From: Porites lobata
Lineage: Eukaryota; Cnidaria; Anthozoa; Scleractinia; Poritidae
Length of the DNA: 64,000 nucleotides
Direction of reading: 5' to 3'
NCBI GenBank assembly: GCA_942486035.1
Contig: CALNXK010000008.1
Span: forward strand, 5,232,001-5,296,000
Numbering within the stretch: position 1 is the stretch's first letter; the number at the start of each line of letters is the position of its first letter. Below the pieces are notes generated by a model. The model was not told the DNA's origin. It saw only the letters and a list, made by a program, of their open reading frames with translations, and searched no databases. The translations under genes and the position numbers were made by a program. Positions 1 through 12,500 of this stretch are shown here, piece by piece.

Positions 1-670
1 TATATGATAACTTACACTGTCTATTCTTAAGTAATTTTAAAATTTACACAAACAAGAGAGCTAAAAAATCACAACAATCCTGAAGTGAAGTAAGTAAAAT
101 ACTGTTAAACTTTTATGGTTGAAACATGGGGACTTTTACTAACTTGTGGTCTGTCTTAGACATAAGTCTGTTTTATAGAGAATCAAATAAAAGGAATGAA
201 GGCTGGGACCAATTAATTGTTGGTGTACACTTAGGGACATATTGAAAATTCATGGAGCATCTTTTGGACTGGTGGGGCTAGCTGAAAATTAGAGTTTTCA
301 AAACCACCAGAAACATGTTTATTTCCATCAAACGTGAGAAAGTTTTGTAAAATGTTCATCGCCATTCTGTTAGTTTTCTTCATATAAACGTACATTTAAC
401 AATGAAAATGGCATTCACTTTTAACAAAGAGACTGGAAATACTTTTGTAATTAATGCAAAAAAAATTGCAGTGAAATTATTGGTGAGGCTATAGCCCACC
501 CAGCCCCTATGCTCTGTGGTCTTATAAAGGTGTCCATTCTAAATAAATAGTTGACTGTGGTATTGTGTCAAACTGCTGTCAATGGGATTCCATCACGAAC
601 ATCACAGCTTTGCTAGGCAAGATGCATTCTAAAATGATGCAATCTGAAATACAATGTAAACAGTTATTAC
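1..670. other. AT-rich stretch left of the TAF6L-like exon 3
   Basis: This should be intron 3 of the minus-strand TAF6L-like gene, since exon 3 ends in a splice donor at its low-coordinate side. I searched the minus strand for the next TAF6-type exon and saw none. No gene or clear repeat is visible. Confidence 0.4.
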
Positions 671-827
671 CTTTGACTGTTCTCTGTCCAGGATCAGTGG
701 GAACTGCAACATTCATGGCCATTTCTCGCAAGCCAATCTCCTTGTCATCAACAAAGAAAATTTCTCCATCTTTGGCCACTGTGCTTCGAAATGCCATGTC
801 CTCCAAGGATCCATAGCCATAAATGGG
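671..827 (-). CDS. TAF6L: TAF6L-like exon 3
   Basis: The acceptor reads tttatcactcag on the minus strand. The donor gtaataa follows AAAG, leaving phase 1. The exon encodes the linker after the histone fold (YGYGSLED... IFFVDDKEIGL... VPTDPGQRTVK). Confidence 0.85.
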
Positions 828-1786
828 CTGAGTGATAAAAATAATAAAATATGATCACGATGATAATTATTATTATAAATCTTGAAAATGAACAACTGTA
901 TTAAGCATTCCATAAGTGATTTATGGCACAACTCTGCTCTTCTCCATTTCTAAACTCCAATCCAGTTTTGAAAGGATGGGTGTTCTCAAGTAGCTTTGGT
1001 ATAAATAGCAATCATTATTGAGGGATCAGTGGTTTATCATTCAGGTTTATCAGTGAGTATCCTGCATTAATTATGAAAGCAAACTTCTATTTTTATCTAC
1101 ACCCACTTGGGCCATTACATTTTGCATCCACCACCCCTCCTTGAACCCTCCCACTATGGGTTAGATTTCCTGAAGGGATCACTATAGGTCTGTGAGATTT
1201 TATTGAGAGGGTCAGGAGAGAGGATTGTTGTAAATTCTAAACGTCAATTTCTGAAGGGTGAATAGAAAATACAGTAATAATTAAATAATTCTATTTCTGA
1301 GGCTAATTTTTGCGGGGGGTAACCCTATGCCAGGAAAAATTTTCGGCCGCGGAGTTTGGAGTTTCTTCAAAAACCCAACAACGAAGTTGTCGAAGACTTG
1401 TGAAGGCCTTAAATTTCGCATGCTTCCGTTTCACGTAATATTCATGAGTGCAATAACAACACAGCTTTAATTTGTCACCTCAGTACTGCTCCTTTCTAAT
1501 GCTTTGTTGAAATCTTCGCATGTGAGCCGTCTTCTCTTGGCATGCTTCATATACTGAGATGCGCTCTGTGGGTTTGTTGCAAGTTACGAGATGATTATTT
1601 AATATAAACTCAACAAAGAAATCCTGTGGTGATCAGACTTGCCTGAAGGGTCTCGCGAAGTCTGTAGGTCACATCTTCCGCCAAAGAACTTGCAAGGTCA
1701 TCTGTCAAACCTTGCGCGCCAACAATCTCAGCGTATAATTTAACCGATTTCGGAGAAACTATCGCAAATTTGGAGTCGTCAGTCAT
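671..1786 (-). CDS. TAF6L: TAF6L-like transcription factor subunit, 5' three exons (partial)
   Basis: TAF6L (PAF65-alpha) is a histone-fold TAF that acts as a scaffold subunit in SAGA/PCAF-type histone acetyltransferase complexes in the nucleus; TAF6 is its TFIID paralogue. Three exons on the minus strand join in phase: 1643-1786 (48 codons, starts ATG), 1479-1565 (29 codons) and 671-827 (52 codons plus 1 base). The first two give a TAF6-type histone fold, with YRLRETLQ followed by QYMKHAKRRRLTCEDFNKAL. The third gives the post-fold segment YGYGSLEDMAFRS and GEIFFVDDKEIGL, which resembles human TAF6L (CGYGSQE, GELYFPEDREVNL) more than TAF6 (LYGFHAQEFIPFR). The start is the ATG at 1784-1786. 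Intron 1 uses a GC donor. The gene runs off the left edge, so the HEAT domain is not seen. TAF6 itself is the main alternative. Confidence 0.85.
1479..1565 (-). CDS. TAF6L: TAF6L-like exon 2
   Basis: 29 codons with acceptor acccacag and donor gtgaca on the minus strand. It carries the second half of the histone fold, including the basic KHAKRRR stretch and LTCEDFNKAL, typical of TAF6/TAF6L alpha-2 and alpha-3. Confidence 0.9.
1643..1786 (-). CDS. TAF6L: TAF6L-like exon 1 (start codon)
   Basis: 48 codons beginning MTDDSKFAIVSPKSVKLYAE and ending YRLRETLQ. The donor is CAG|GCAAGT, the preferred context for a GC-AG intron; no GT donor fits this frame and place. Confidence 0.85.
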
Positions 1787-1893
1787 AGAGAATGGTCGGT
1801 ATCCGTTAAATATCCTTTTGACTTTTCCGATAGAGTCGGGGTTTGAGGAATTATTTTCAAATCACTTTCAAAGCAATTCATCCAGCTGAGAGT

Positions 1894-1905
1894 GCCGCCA
1901 TCTTG
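1894..1905 (-). promoter_or_regulatory. YY1-type motif, probable TAF6L promoter
   Basis: The minus strand reads CAAGATGGCGGC, the classic YY1 core found near animal start sites. It lies about 110 bp upstream of the TAF6L-like ATG on the same strand. Promoter function is inferred. Confidence 0.5.
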
Positions 1906-2516
1906 ATTATTGCTCCAAGGGCCTGGGTTCCGGCACAGGAACCCTTTATTCCTGGAGTGTGGAAGGAGTGTGGGGTCTTGTCGGGGTAACCTAGAAGAGC
2001 GCGAACAGAAAAGAGCACTCTCCTGAGCCCTCTTTTTAACCTGCGTAGCTGGCGGTATTATGTGGGTGCGAGATTAAAGTTTTGGCGGTGGAGCCGTGTT
2101 CCAAAAAAAGGGAGTAGGGACGAGCCGCTCGTGACGGCTCCGCCGTCAAATCTCACTCGACTATATTACAACGCAATCCTCTCAACGCGTGTGGAAGCCT
2201 TCCTAACACGTTGGAGGCTAGATCAGAGGAGAGATCACCCTACGCCCTATTCAGGAAGCGCGTTCAAGAAAATGGGTCGTGCAGGGTTTCTCAGTATAAA
2301 TTATATGGGCTACGTCTCTAAAACAGGGCATAAAAATGATCTCCTCCTCCGAAATTAGACCAAATTACCAATTTTTTTTTTTTGGAACAGGGTGAATTTT
2401 CTACTACCTTCATCATTCACGTTCAAGAGTAGCCATCGAGCCCACTTTGTATAAAACTGAGTCAAAAACTCATCATCTTAGATGAGCCCTCTAGTCTTTC
2501 ACTGGAGTAACATGCC

Positions 2517-2690
2517 CGGGGGGGGGGTACTCCCTTATATTAGCCATACACACTGAGGTATGTGCCTCCCCAAAGGCTCGGGTTTTGGGCCTTTTTGGTC
2601 TGAAAACGGGTATACACTTTGCCCACTTGGTCTGGAATCGGGTATGATCTTCGAGGAAACTACAGGAGTGTATAAATGTAGTCATCGTTT
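2517..2690. repeat. Fragment of the CCCGGGGGG-ended repeat family
   Basis: Begins cccggggggggggtactccc and continues with ggtatgtgc and the ggtctgaaaacgggtata type of sub-repeat. The same start occurs at 39355; the right end is not visible here. Confidence 0.5.
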
Positions 2691-5022
2691 AAATTCCAAT
2701 TGAATAAGAACGAAATAGAAATATTATGCGAATTCGAAATGAATTTTAAGAATTTTTTGTTTGTGCTCTAATCTCGGATGACATAATTCTGCCTAAAGAC
2801 CAGGTTTTACAACAGGTATGGAGTTTAGAAGCCTGGTGTGAAGACGCGTAAGGGTGTGGAAAATGAGGATTTGGAGAACCGAGCGGCACACCCCGACCAA
2901 GATTCCCAGGTGACCCCCCCCCCTTCCCGGGGTAACATCTGATCCTGGGGCCCAAGGCAAAGGGAGAAGGCGTAGACATTCACGGCATGCCCTTCATCTG
3001 GTGAAACAGTGAAATCAGCAAGACAAATCTATGCGGATCTTCGTGTAGAAACCTCACTTCAAAAAAGAAAAAAGAGAAAAATTGTTGTTGTGTGACTTTT
3101 TCAATATTTTGAGTGGACCCCTGCTGGTGGGTCACGGTGACATGACGGTCCATTACGGGTTCTCAGAGGAATGCGGGCGCAAGCAGTTGTTTTTTCTCTT
3201 CGAGCTTGGTGATGTCTACTCAAATCTCTTGCCATCTCACGTTTGGGAACGTCAGTTTGTAGAGGTACAGTGATATTTTTCTCTTGTTTGGTCTTTCATT
3301 CCGTGTCGCATGTTCCGCTGCTCCAAATTCTTTTTCGGGTTCGTGCGTGTTCTCATGTCTTGCTCCATGTGTTGTCCTTTGAACTTTTAGGCTTGTGTAA
3401 ACGCTTGGGCTCGTGCGTGAAAAGGCGAACGATTTTTGTCAGTGATGGAAACTTTTTGAAACCGTTGTGCTTTTATTTCTGCAGGGAATGGTCGCAGTTT
3501 TATCAGGTAAATGACGTACTGCCTGAGTTAAGTTAATCTTACTTTTTGTTGTGGTTGAATCATTGAATCAAAATGATCAGAAATTTTAAGTTTATTCATT
3601 CAATTGTATTCAAATGTTTTTTGTAACGTGTACTCGTAAAACTTACTCGTGGCAAAGATAATTGGATTTTTTATTTTGCCTTAAATTGCATCGTAACCTA
3701 CTATGATATTTGTGACTTCATCTGTTTGTGTTCGTGTCAAACTGGAGTTCATTGAAAATTAAACCCCACCAATATTAACGTCTTAGGGGAGCAAAAATTC
3801 TACTTTCTAGACAGAAGCGGTAAATTGAGAGGTTAATAATTGTTATTTACATTTTTACCATTCTATTTCTTTCGATTCTGTTAAGTTCCTTGTTTCTTTC
3901 GAAACACTGACAAAAATCCTTCATGAGGTAAGAATATTATTGCAAAAAAGAAATCATGATTTATTCATGAACCTCTTTCAAAAGTTGTAATGAATGCTTT
4001 TGAAAAATACTGACACAGTAATTGAAATTAAAGTGATAAACAACTCAGATGAATCATCAGGAGACCAAGTTCATTATAGCATCTAAAATTAAAATCTTTG
4101 CACTGAACAATTAAGTTCTCTATTTCTCGCCTCCCTGGGTTAAAAAGCCAAAAAAAAAATCTACAGGCACAAGAAATAAGTAACTGCGCTCTTATATTAA
4201 TTAATGGAAGTTTAAATGCAGCTATGAGTAAATATAGATACATGTAATTTAAACTATGCTTGTAACTAACCTCCTCGTCCTCAGTCACTCGTGATCACTT
4301 TTTGGGGGATAATTGAGTTAATTATTAAGGAAGGCGTTAATGGAGGAAGTGATGGGAAGGGGACAACAAGCACTCCCTGCTCGTGCTCCATGCTCATTCC
4401 TCCCACCATCAACCCTCTTGTGCTTCTCGCTTGTCTCCAGCTCTCGCAAATTGTGTGTTTCCCACTGAGCCTTGAGAAATCCTGTGGGGGAGGCAGTGTA
4501 ACTAATGTTTTTGTTAGAGTCAGGGGTGGGGGGAGGCCAGGGTGTGAGGGAGTCAGGACTTGATAGAAGGTTGCTGACTAGACTGTTCACATTTTTCTAT
4601 TTTTCGTCTATTTTTCTGTAAGATCATTGAAATTGAGCACCTTGCATTACCGGTGCCCATGTTGGATGCAATGAGTGCCAAATCTGCTCGGGTGGCGGAG
4701 GGCAGTTCAGTAGGAGGCAAGAAAAATAGAGGGACTGTAATCACTGTAGCTTATGTGGGGACGTTTGGGTTTGCTGCAGGGGGGGGGGGGGCGGATACTG
4801 AATTTTTCGAATTGATCGGCGCATCACAGTGTACCACATACATGTAGCAGGTGTCATAAAAAATAGAAGCAAACATAACAATAAATTATCATAGTTCTAA
4901 ATAATTATTGAAGTTAGAATTTCCTTAAAGAATTATTTATGTATAAGCAATGTCTAGTGCTGGACTAAATTTTATGCTGACATAACAGAAAAAAAAACCA
5001 CAGAGCAATAAACTTAACTCCA

Positions 5023-5264
5023 GGGCCGGGTTGTTCAAAGAAGGGTTAAGTTAACCCAGGGTTAGTGCGAAATTGATTTCAGATGTGAAAGCTTGAGAAG
5101 CAAAATCAGTTTTATTCTTTCTGCCAACAATTTGATGATTGGATGCTCTAAAAAGAAGAAAAGAAATTACCCTGGAAAATACTTTAGAACAAAAGAAAAA
5201 GAAACCCGGGTTAAAATTTAACCCTGGGTTAGCGCTAATCGGCCTTCGAACAACTGGGCCCAGG
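5023..5264. repeat. MITE with GGGCCgGGTTGTTC-type inverted ends
   Basis: Left end gggccgggttgttcaaa pairs with right end ttcgaacaactgggccc. An inner pair, ttaacccagggttag and ttaaccctgggttagcgc, is also inverted. No coding capacity. Confidence 0.7.
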
Positions 5265-6140
5265 GCCCAACAGCTAATCCCAGCCAGCCATCACACCACA
5301 CAAAATAGTGACAACATTATTATCTATATTCATGTATGTTGGCATGACCCTGAAGTAGTCATGCTTCCTGTCACATTAAGATGCTAAGATATTTTGTGAC
5401 AAACAAGTTGTGATCAGGTTGTTTCCTTTTAAATCAAATAAACAGAAAACTAAATTAATGTAGTGAGTTAATACAGATAAGATGTGTTCAAGTCTTGTGA
5501 CCAGCATGTGCTGTTCATTTTATGTTGTTCCTCTGTCTTTATGATGGGCTGAATTATTGTGCAGAAAGATTTTTTGTGAAAGTGTGTTGTTCAAGGTATT
5601 GGGTTTTTCTAGCTCAGATCTTGTTTACAAGGTTTGTTTTGAACTTTTGCATCAATGACATTTTTCTGGCTGTTTCCAGCATCTGTGAGGTTCCAAATTA
5701 ATTGTAGGCTGAGGTATTATTTTACTGTCATGTATATAACTACTGTGAAAGATCTTGTAACAGCTTAAGGCAAATATTGGGAAATATAATTTGCAGAATT
5801 TATGGGACACGTCACATTTATGTGGCATAAAGGTCTGGTATACACTACATCCATGTATTTAGGCAAGTTTGCTTGACTACATGTAGATCCATATCGGACT
5901 CTTTCTTTCATCCTCTAGGAAACATTAGATCTTGAGATTTAGAGGCTCTGCATGATGCTTCCAGCTTTAACATGTTTTTAATCTGGTCATATTATGGATT
6001 TTTTATGGTATGTGTGATATACATGGAGTAATTTTTGATGGAATGTGCAATGTCACACAGTAATAAATGATAACAGAATCCTTTATTAATAATCCTGAAG
6101 GCCTGTTTTGTAATATTGTTTCTTGCTATTTCTATTTCAG

Positions 6141-6551
6141 GCTATCTGTTCCTAGTTACTGAGTGGCTATAAAAGTGAAGTATCCAAAGTAAAAATGTTA
6201 CGAGTTCACGCTTCACGTTTCAAGAGAATCCTTCAACAGCAGTTCACTTCAAGCAGTGGAATATGGTCAGCATGTAGATACATCCATGCTGGGCAGAAAT
6301 ACTGCGCAAGTGAAAAGCCGGAGCCTCAAAGGAGCGAGATAAAAAAACTTCTTGTAGCAAATCGTGGTGAAATTGCTATCAGGGTTTTCCGAGCTGCTGC
6401 AGAAGCAGGAATTGAGACTGTTGCTATTTATTCTGAACAAGATGCCAATCTTATGCACAGACAGAAGGCTGATGAAGCTTATCTTATAGGCAAAGGAATG
6501 CCTCCTGTAGCAGCTTATTTGAATATTCCGGAGATCATCAAAATAGCTAAG
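6141..6551 (+). CDS. PC: PC exon with 5'UTR end and start codon
   Basis: Acceptor tctatttcag ends at 6140, so 6141-6194 is 5'UTR. The ATG at 6195 starts 119 codons: an Arg-rich mitochondrial leader without acidic residues in its first 35 positions, then LLVANRGEIAIR. Ends IIKIAK, phase 0, donor gttggt. Confidence 0.93.
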
Positions 6552-9500
6552 GTTGGTGCCATTAGTTAATTATTTTTTATATACTGTAAACTTCCGATTA
6601 TAAGCCTTGGGCTTATACAACTTCGTAAGGGGTTTTAGAGGGCTTATAAATGAAGGGGCTTATATTTGGGGGGGGGGGGGGTGGGGGGGGAAGGGGGGGG
6701 GTGCTTATAACCGGACTAAAAAAAGTGTGTCAAAACAAGCACTCTCTCTTTTTTTCTTGGTCCATCAACCAAAATGTAAATGTGCGAGACACACAAATGA
6801 CCATGCGCATGACTGAAGATGCGAGACAGGAGAGGCATGAAAAGAGAGAGACTACCCGCAAAGCCAGGGAGAATGGTCTTTCACGGTCTAGTGATTTTTT
6901 GGGTATGAAAACTGAAGTGTTGTCATAGGCCAAGAAGTTGCTTGAACAACAGAGGTTTCCCTTCATTTCTTTTTAACATGTAGCTTATGCAGTGCATAAT
7001 GTCGATTCTAAACCAATTGACTGAGCAAATCATAATTTTGGCCACTAGTCTCACATTTAGAGGCCATGAAGCTGGTCAGCAGATTTCCTGTGGCTTATGT
7101 CTTGAATGAGATCATGCAAGGCCTAGCTCTTTTCTTGTTTGTGGGATGTTGAATTCTCACCAGATAGTGTTCTAAGTTTCCTAATCGTAGCTCAACTAAA
7201 GCTAAGCCAGCTGTAGAGAATTGTCCTGCAAATCATTCAAGACCATTCTTTGGGAGCCTATTTGCTAAATTTGATTTTTGTTTTTTCTTCTTCTTGAGAT
7301 TCAAAGTAACTGAATCTTTGTTCTATAGCGTGATGTCCTCTAGTGCATCCGTTGGTAATTACTTTTGTTTTAGCTTTTTAAAATAAACAGTCCAACAGTG
7401 ATTTTGTTACAATTAGTTATGGTGAGTCCTGGGACTCATCTATATACAGGGCTCAAAGTTAGCGACTAACTGGTCGCATATGCGACTGGATTTTTGGTTG
7501 TGCGCCTAAAAATTCATGTGTAATCGCACCTGTGCACCATAAAACTCAAAGCACAGTGTGACTGACTGACTTCCGACTATACTTACGAACTCGAACTAGA
7601 AAGACAGCGCATGTTTAATTGGTCTTTTCTCTCAATGGATTCTACGAACTCGAATGTTCTTTTTCATTTCGATGTTTTACTCTATCCCAGACTCTTCTGT
7701 TTTGTAATAAACACCGCTGACACATGCAAATATATGCTTGATCATGTCGAACGTTCAGTTTTAACGTCAATCAAAACAAAAACAGTGCGGATTAAGAGCC
7801 TTTTTTTCCAGGTAAGAAAGTTTTTTATTTCGTATTCCAGTTACATGTAAGTCATTGCGCAAAAATTCATTAAAGATTAATTTTCATTCTTGTTCGACAC
7901 ACTCATTGTTGTCAGTTTTGAATTGTTTTTCAAGTGTAAGTTTTCTTTAGTCACAACTGTACTGTCAAAAAGAGAAATTAGTATTAAAAATCACAACGGT
8001 ATTACTGCATAGCAAATCGGCTGTGTTTTATCAATCACAGGACTGAAGTAAAAGAACAAACTGAAAATGACAAACAAGACTTTACTTTTTCTTTTGTTCG
8101 AAATAGATGCTCCCAACATAAGCTGTGCTCCTAAAATTTTCAGCTGTGTGCTTAAAATTTCGGCAGTGTGCCTAAAAATTTACATCTGGTAGCACAAGTG
8201 CTCCCAAACTCAAATTTAAACTTTGAGCCTTGATATATTGAAAATTCATGAGTCCTTGTCCATAGCCAATGAGTCCCGCAGTTAAAAAAAAAAAAAATCA
8301 CTGGTCTAAGAGTCTTGTAGTCTATATGCAACTTTCTGTTCTTTCTAAGCAAGACCGCATGCAGTTTTGGAACCAAAGTGTTCCTCATCAGTGAAGAGAG
8401 GCTTTGAGCATTTAAATTGCGATCATGTCACATACCTGGAGAGATGAGACCTTCTAATGCTTCTCTTTGCTCTGTATCTAATGTTTCTATTTTGTGGAAA
8501 ATGTGACACACATTCCTGCAGTGCTTCAGCCATCATTAACTCGTGAATGGTTTCGATTGTTGACAGTTTGTTGTCAACACTTCATGCATCAGCCAATTGT
8601 ATTTTGCGTTGTGAGGCCAACGCATACATTTCATTTGCCACGGCTGCCACCCTCTCTTCTGGCATCTCGCAGCTTCGCCGCTTGACGCTTACATGTGCAT
8701 GCACTCCCCTCACAAAATTTGAAGAAATATAGGTACCTTTAACTTGCAAGAGCTATTTTGAATGCTTCAGTGTAACCATATCAACAATCGACTGTTGTTG
8801 GTTCTCTCCTGTGCTCCGAGAGGTTTTTCTCTGGGCACTCCGGTTTTCTTGCCTGCAATAGATTGCACAATATCATGTTCGAATCCTGCAGGGTCGCAAG
8901 GACATATGTCAGCATTTTTAATTTGCTAGTGATTAGGTTTGTGATTAGTCCGATTTGAATTACAACCTGTAAGTGTTGACAGGCCAAACACGACTAATAG
9001 CTCGTGACAAGAGATGGATTGACCTTGTGATAGTGTGAAACGTGACCTTAGAGTCAGCTTGAACAATAGAGGTTTTTCTTGCTCTCTTTTTGCGTAGTTG
9101 CATATTGAGTAATTAGTTACTGTGGTTTATGTTTTCACAAATGTTTTCTAACAGGATTTGATCACAGATGCAGTTTCTTTTACCTCTGTTTAAGCTTAAG
9201 CTTTTTTATTGCGGCTAAATAACCTGGTTTCTTTGTTTTCTTTTAAATGCCTGGACCTGAATAGCTACATGTGTGTAGTGTTTTTTTGGCCATCAATATC
9301 ATGATTTCCTAATTTGTTTTGACGCTAGAACTGCCCTCTCATTGTTTACTGTAAACGATCCTTGTCAACTCCCTTCAGTCAACTGTCACGCACACGCAAG
9401 AATTAGGCCAATCGTGAAGTGCATAAGAAACCCGTAAGAAACCCGCCTATCAGAAATGCTCACGTATGTTCTTGCAACTCTGCTGGATATTAGAACAAGC

Positions 9501-12500
9501 TTTTGTGCACTAATTCACAGACGGATTATATTAATGGTTTAGACGAGTGCGTGGGCCAGCTGCAACGCAGGCTACGGTTTTCCCCTCTCCTCAAAAACCA
9601 ACATTTCCAAATTCCAATTCGATCTGGAATCAGGTAGACGAAGAACCACTTTGTGGATGTGCTACCTCCAAATCAGTATTTATTTATTTAGTAGACTGTA
9701 CTACAGTTTGTTGACAAAAGCTCCCATACTCGGTCTTAATTGAGGGCTTCTGATATTTCGCGGAAAAAAAAGCAAAATTTCGCGGGATTTTCAGGGGCAA
9801 ATTCGCGGAAAAATCGGCCAATTTCACGGAATTTTTGTGGGAAAAAAGTCAAAATTCGTGGAAAATTGGCTGATTTTGCGAGATTTTCGCGGGAGAAAAG
9901 TCAAAAATTCGCAGAAAAGTAGGCCGATTTCTCGGGATTTTAGCGGAAAAAAATCAAATTTCAGAGGATTTTCAGGGGCAAATTCTTAGAAAAATCGGCC
10001 GATTTCATGGGAAATTTCGGGGGAAACTTCGCCAAGAAACAATCAGTAAGAAACAGCCCATTTGGCTGGATTTTTTTTGGCAAATTTCGCTAAAATCGAT
10101 CAATTTTGCGTCAATATGACCAGCGATGTTTAACGTTTTTTTAACAGGGATAATCATTTGCTCTTTCAACAACAGTTTACTCGAGAAATGAGCGAATGCT
10201 AAAGCTATTAACATTATGGTTAGTGCCCAGTTTTTCGCAACGTTCATCTAAAAACGTGTGGTAGTTTTGGGACGTTGTTTACTCATTGCAGTGACGAAGT
10301 TTCAAGATAAATTTGGACGTTTGGGGTGAATAAAACAGGTGTAATAGCCAAGATAAGTATTAAATATGTTTTGCCGACATGTATTTGGAAATATTTCTGG
10401 CGGATTTCGCGGGATTTCGCGGAAATACCTGAATTTCGTGGGTCCGCGACCGTGCGAAATATCAGAAGCCCTGTCTTATAGGGTGTTTGCTAATTGTTTT
10501 GATCCTTCCCCATACATGCATGCCCTTCCAGAATTTATTCCAGTTTTTTAGGCTTAGACTTGCCTTTTAAAAAATTCAGACTTTAAATAAAAGTTTAAAC
10601 CATCCTCTCCCTTGAATTTCTAATGACCTTAATTTTATGAGTTGGGCGTTTGATATTGCAGAAATATTTTATGTATTTACCTCAGTAGTCAGTCAATAGA
10701 TTTAAAGAATCAGTTAGACACCCATGATTGTTATTGTTTTATTTTCAATTAGATATAGATAAAATCGTACTGATATTTATATTTCAAAAACTGATTGTAG
10801 AAACTGTAACTTGGTTGTCATGTTTTTTGTCCTTTTTGGGGGGGACTGGAGTTTACTGCGCTTTTCACAAACATGCAAACTCTAAAGTTCAAAAGCTGCC
10901 TTCACAATTGCGTTTTGCACTGCGGTCAATCATAATTACGATCACAAGCAACAAATCTTGAAACACAGAAACACACAAAACGGATTGAAATCCACCAATC
11001 ACAAATCACAAACCATGACCTATTGAACCTGTTAAAGTAAAGTTTTGTTTCCTAAGAGGTCTGTTAAGATGATTGACGGCAGCGAAAACCGTAATCGTCT
11101 TTTGGCTTTTGAACTTCAGAATTCGTATGTTTGTGAAAAGCGCAGTAATTTTAAAGTTAACCATAATTTTTGTAGCCTTAACAGATTCAGGGAAAATTCA
11201 CTAAATTAACCCCAAGATCCTTTCTGAGGTGTTTCTGATGTATAATAACTCAGTTCGGGTCTTAAAACCATTTGTTAATTCAACTGCCAAATGTAATGAT
11301 CTCAACCCAGTTTTCATCTCCTGGCTTTGGAGAATTACATACTGTAATAAATGTTTAAGGATTTTAATTATCAATCTGATTGTTAATATATTCCATACTC
11401 AATATCAAAGGATACAAATGCAGATGCCATTCATCCAGGATATGGATTTCTATCAGAAAGAGCTAATTTTGCAGAAGCTTGTGTAAAGAATGGTATTGTT
11501 TTCATTGGACCTTCTCCCTCAATTGTCAAACTTATGGGTGACAAAGTAGAAGCACGGAAAGTAGCCATTAATGCTGGTGTGCCTGTGGTACCAGGCACAG
11601 AGACACCAATAAAAAGTGCTGAAGAAGCTAAGGCATTCTGTGAGGAGCATGGGCTACCTGTGATTACAAAAGCGGCATATGGAGGTGGTGGGCGTGGTAT
11701 GAGAGTTATTAACAGGTTGGAAGAAGTGGAGGAGTACTTTAATTTGGCCAGCAATGAAGCATTTGCAGCTTTCGGGGATGGTTCCATGTTTATTGAAAGA
11801 TTTGTTCGTGAGTACATGTACATGTGTATATGAGTCTTGTCACTGGCCGTGTGTGTGAAAGCCAAAAATAAAAAGAACAACTAAATGGCTTTGCAACAGA
11901 AGCATATAACCCACTTCTTTCTGCTTTGCAACTCATACATGATTATGTATTTTTAAGTTGGCAATTTTGATTTGTCAACTGAAGTGTGTACCAGTTTTCA
12001 TTGTTTTAGTCTGCTTTCATGTAGTTGAAAGGGTACAGCTGTACCTGGAATAAGGTCTCAAGTGACTTCTAAACGAGCAACTGGATTCTCCCTTCACTTT
12101 GCAATCTTTGTGAGTCAAAGAGGGATTCATGTGTCACTTTGTAGGACCTTATTCGAAACACCTTTTAATTTAGCTGTTGTTTCATCAGAAGAGGGCAGAA
12201 TTACAAAATACTGCAGGAACTCATCTTACCCTTATTTGTTAAACAATAGAAGCAAATGAGTGACCAAATTTTTTTTAATGCCATGAACATTTTTGTTATA
12301 TTATTGTAATTTTTCCAGCAAAACCAAGGCACATAGAGGTCCAAGTGATGGGTGATGCTTATGGAGATGTGGTCCATCTTTATGAACGGGATTGTTCAGT
12401 ACAGCGTCGTCACCAGAAAATAATCGAAATCGCCCCAGCTCCATTCCTGGACCCTGAAATCAGGGACAAGATGACAAGTGATGCAATCAAACTGTGTAAA

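Larger units (their letters stand above)
1906..6140. other. Intergenic and presumed 5' intron of pyruvate carboxylase
   Basis: Holds scattered repeats (2010-2360, 2517-2660, 5023-5264) and no convincing coding exon. The acceptor at 6131-6140 implies that an untranslated first exon of pyruvate carboxylase lies in this stretch, but I could not identify it. Confidence 0.5.

Noticed and set aside
2062..2358. 98-codon plus-strand ORF
   Set aside because: Falls in repeat-like sequence (gcgtagctggcggtattatg type) and shows no domain or splice context.
9740..9922. Lys/Ser/Phe-rich 60-codon ORF
   Set aside because: Translation of degenerate ttcgcggaaaa units inside a TIR element.
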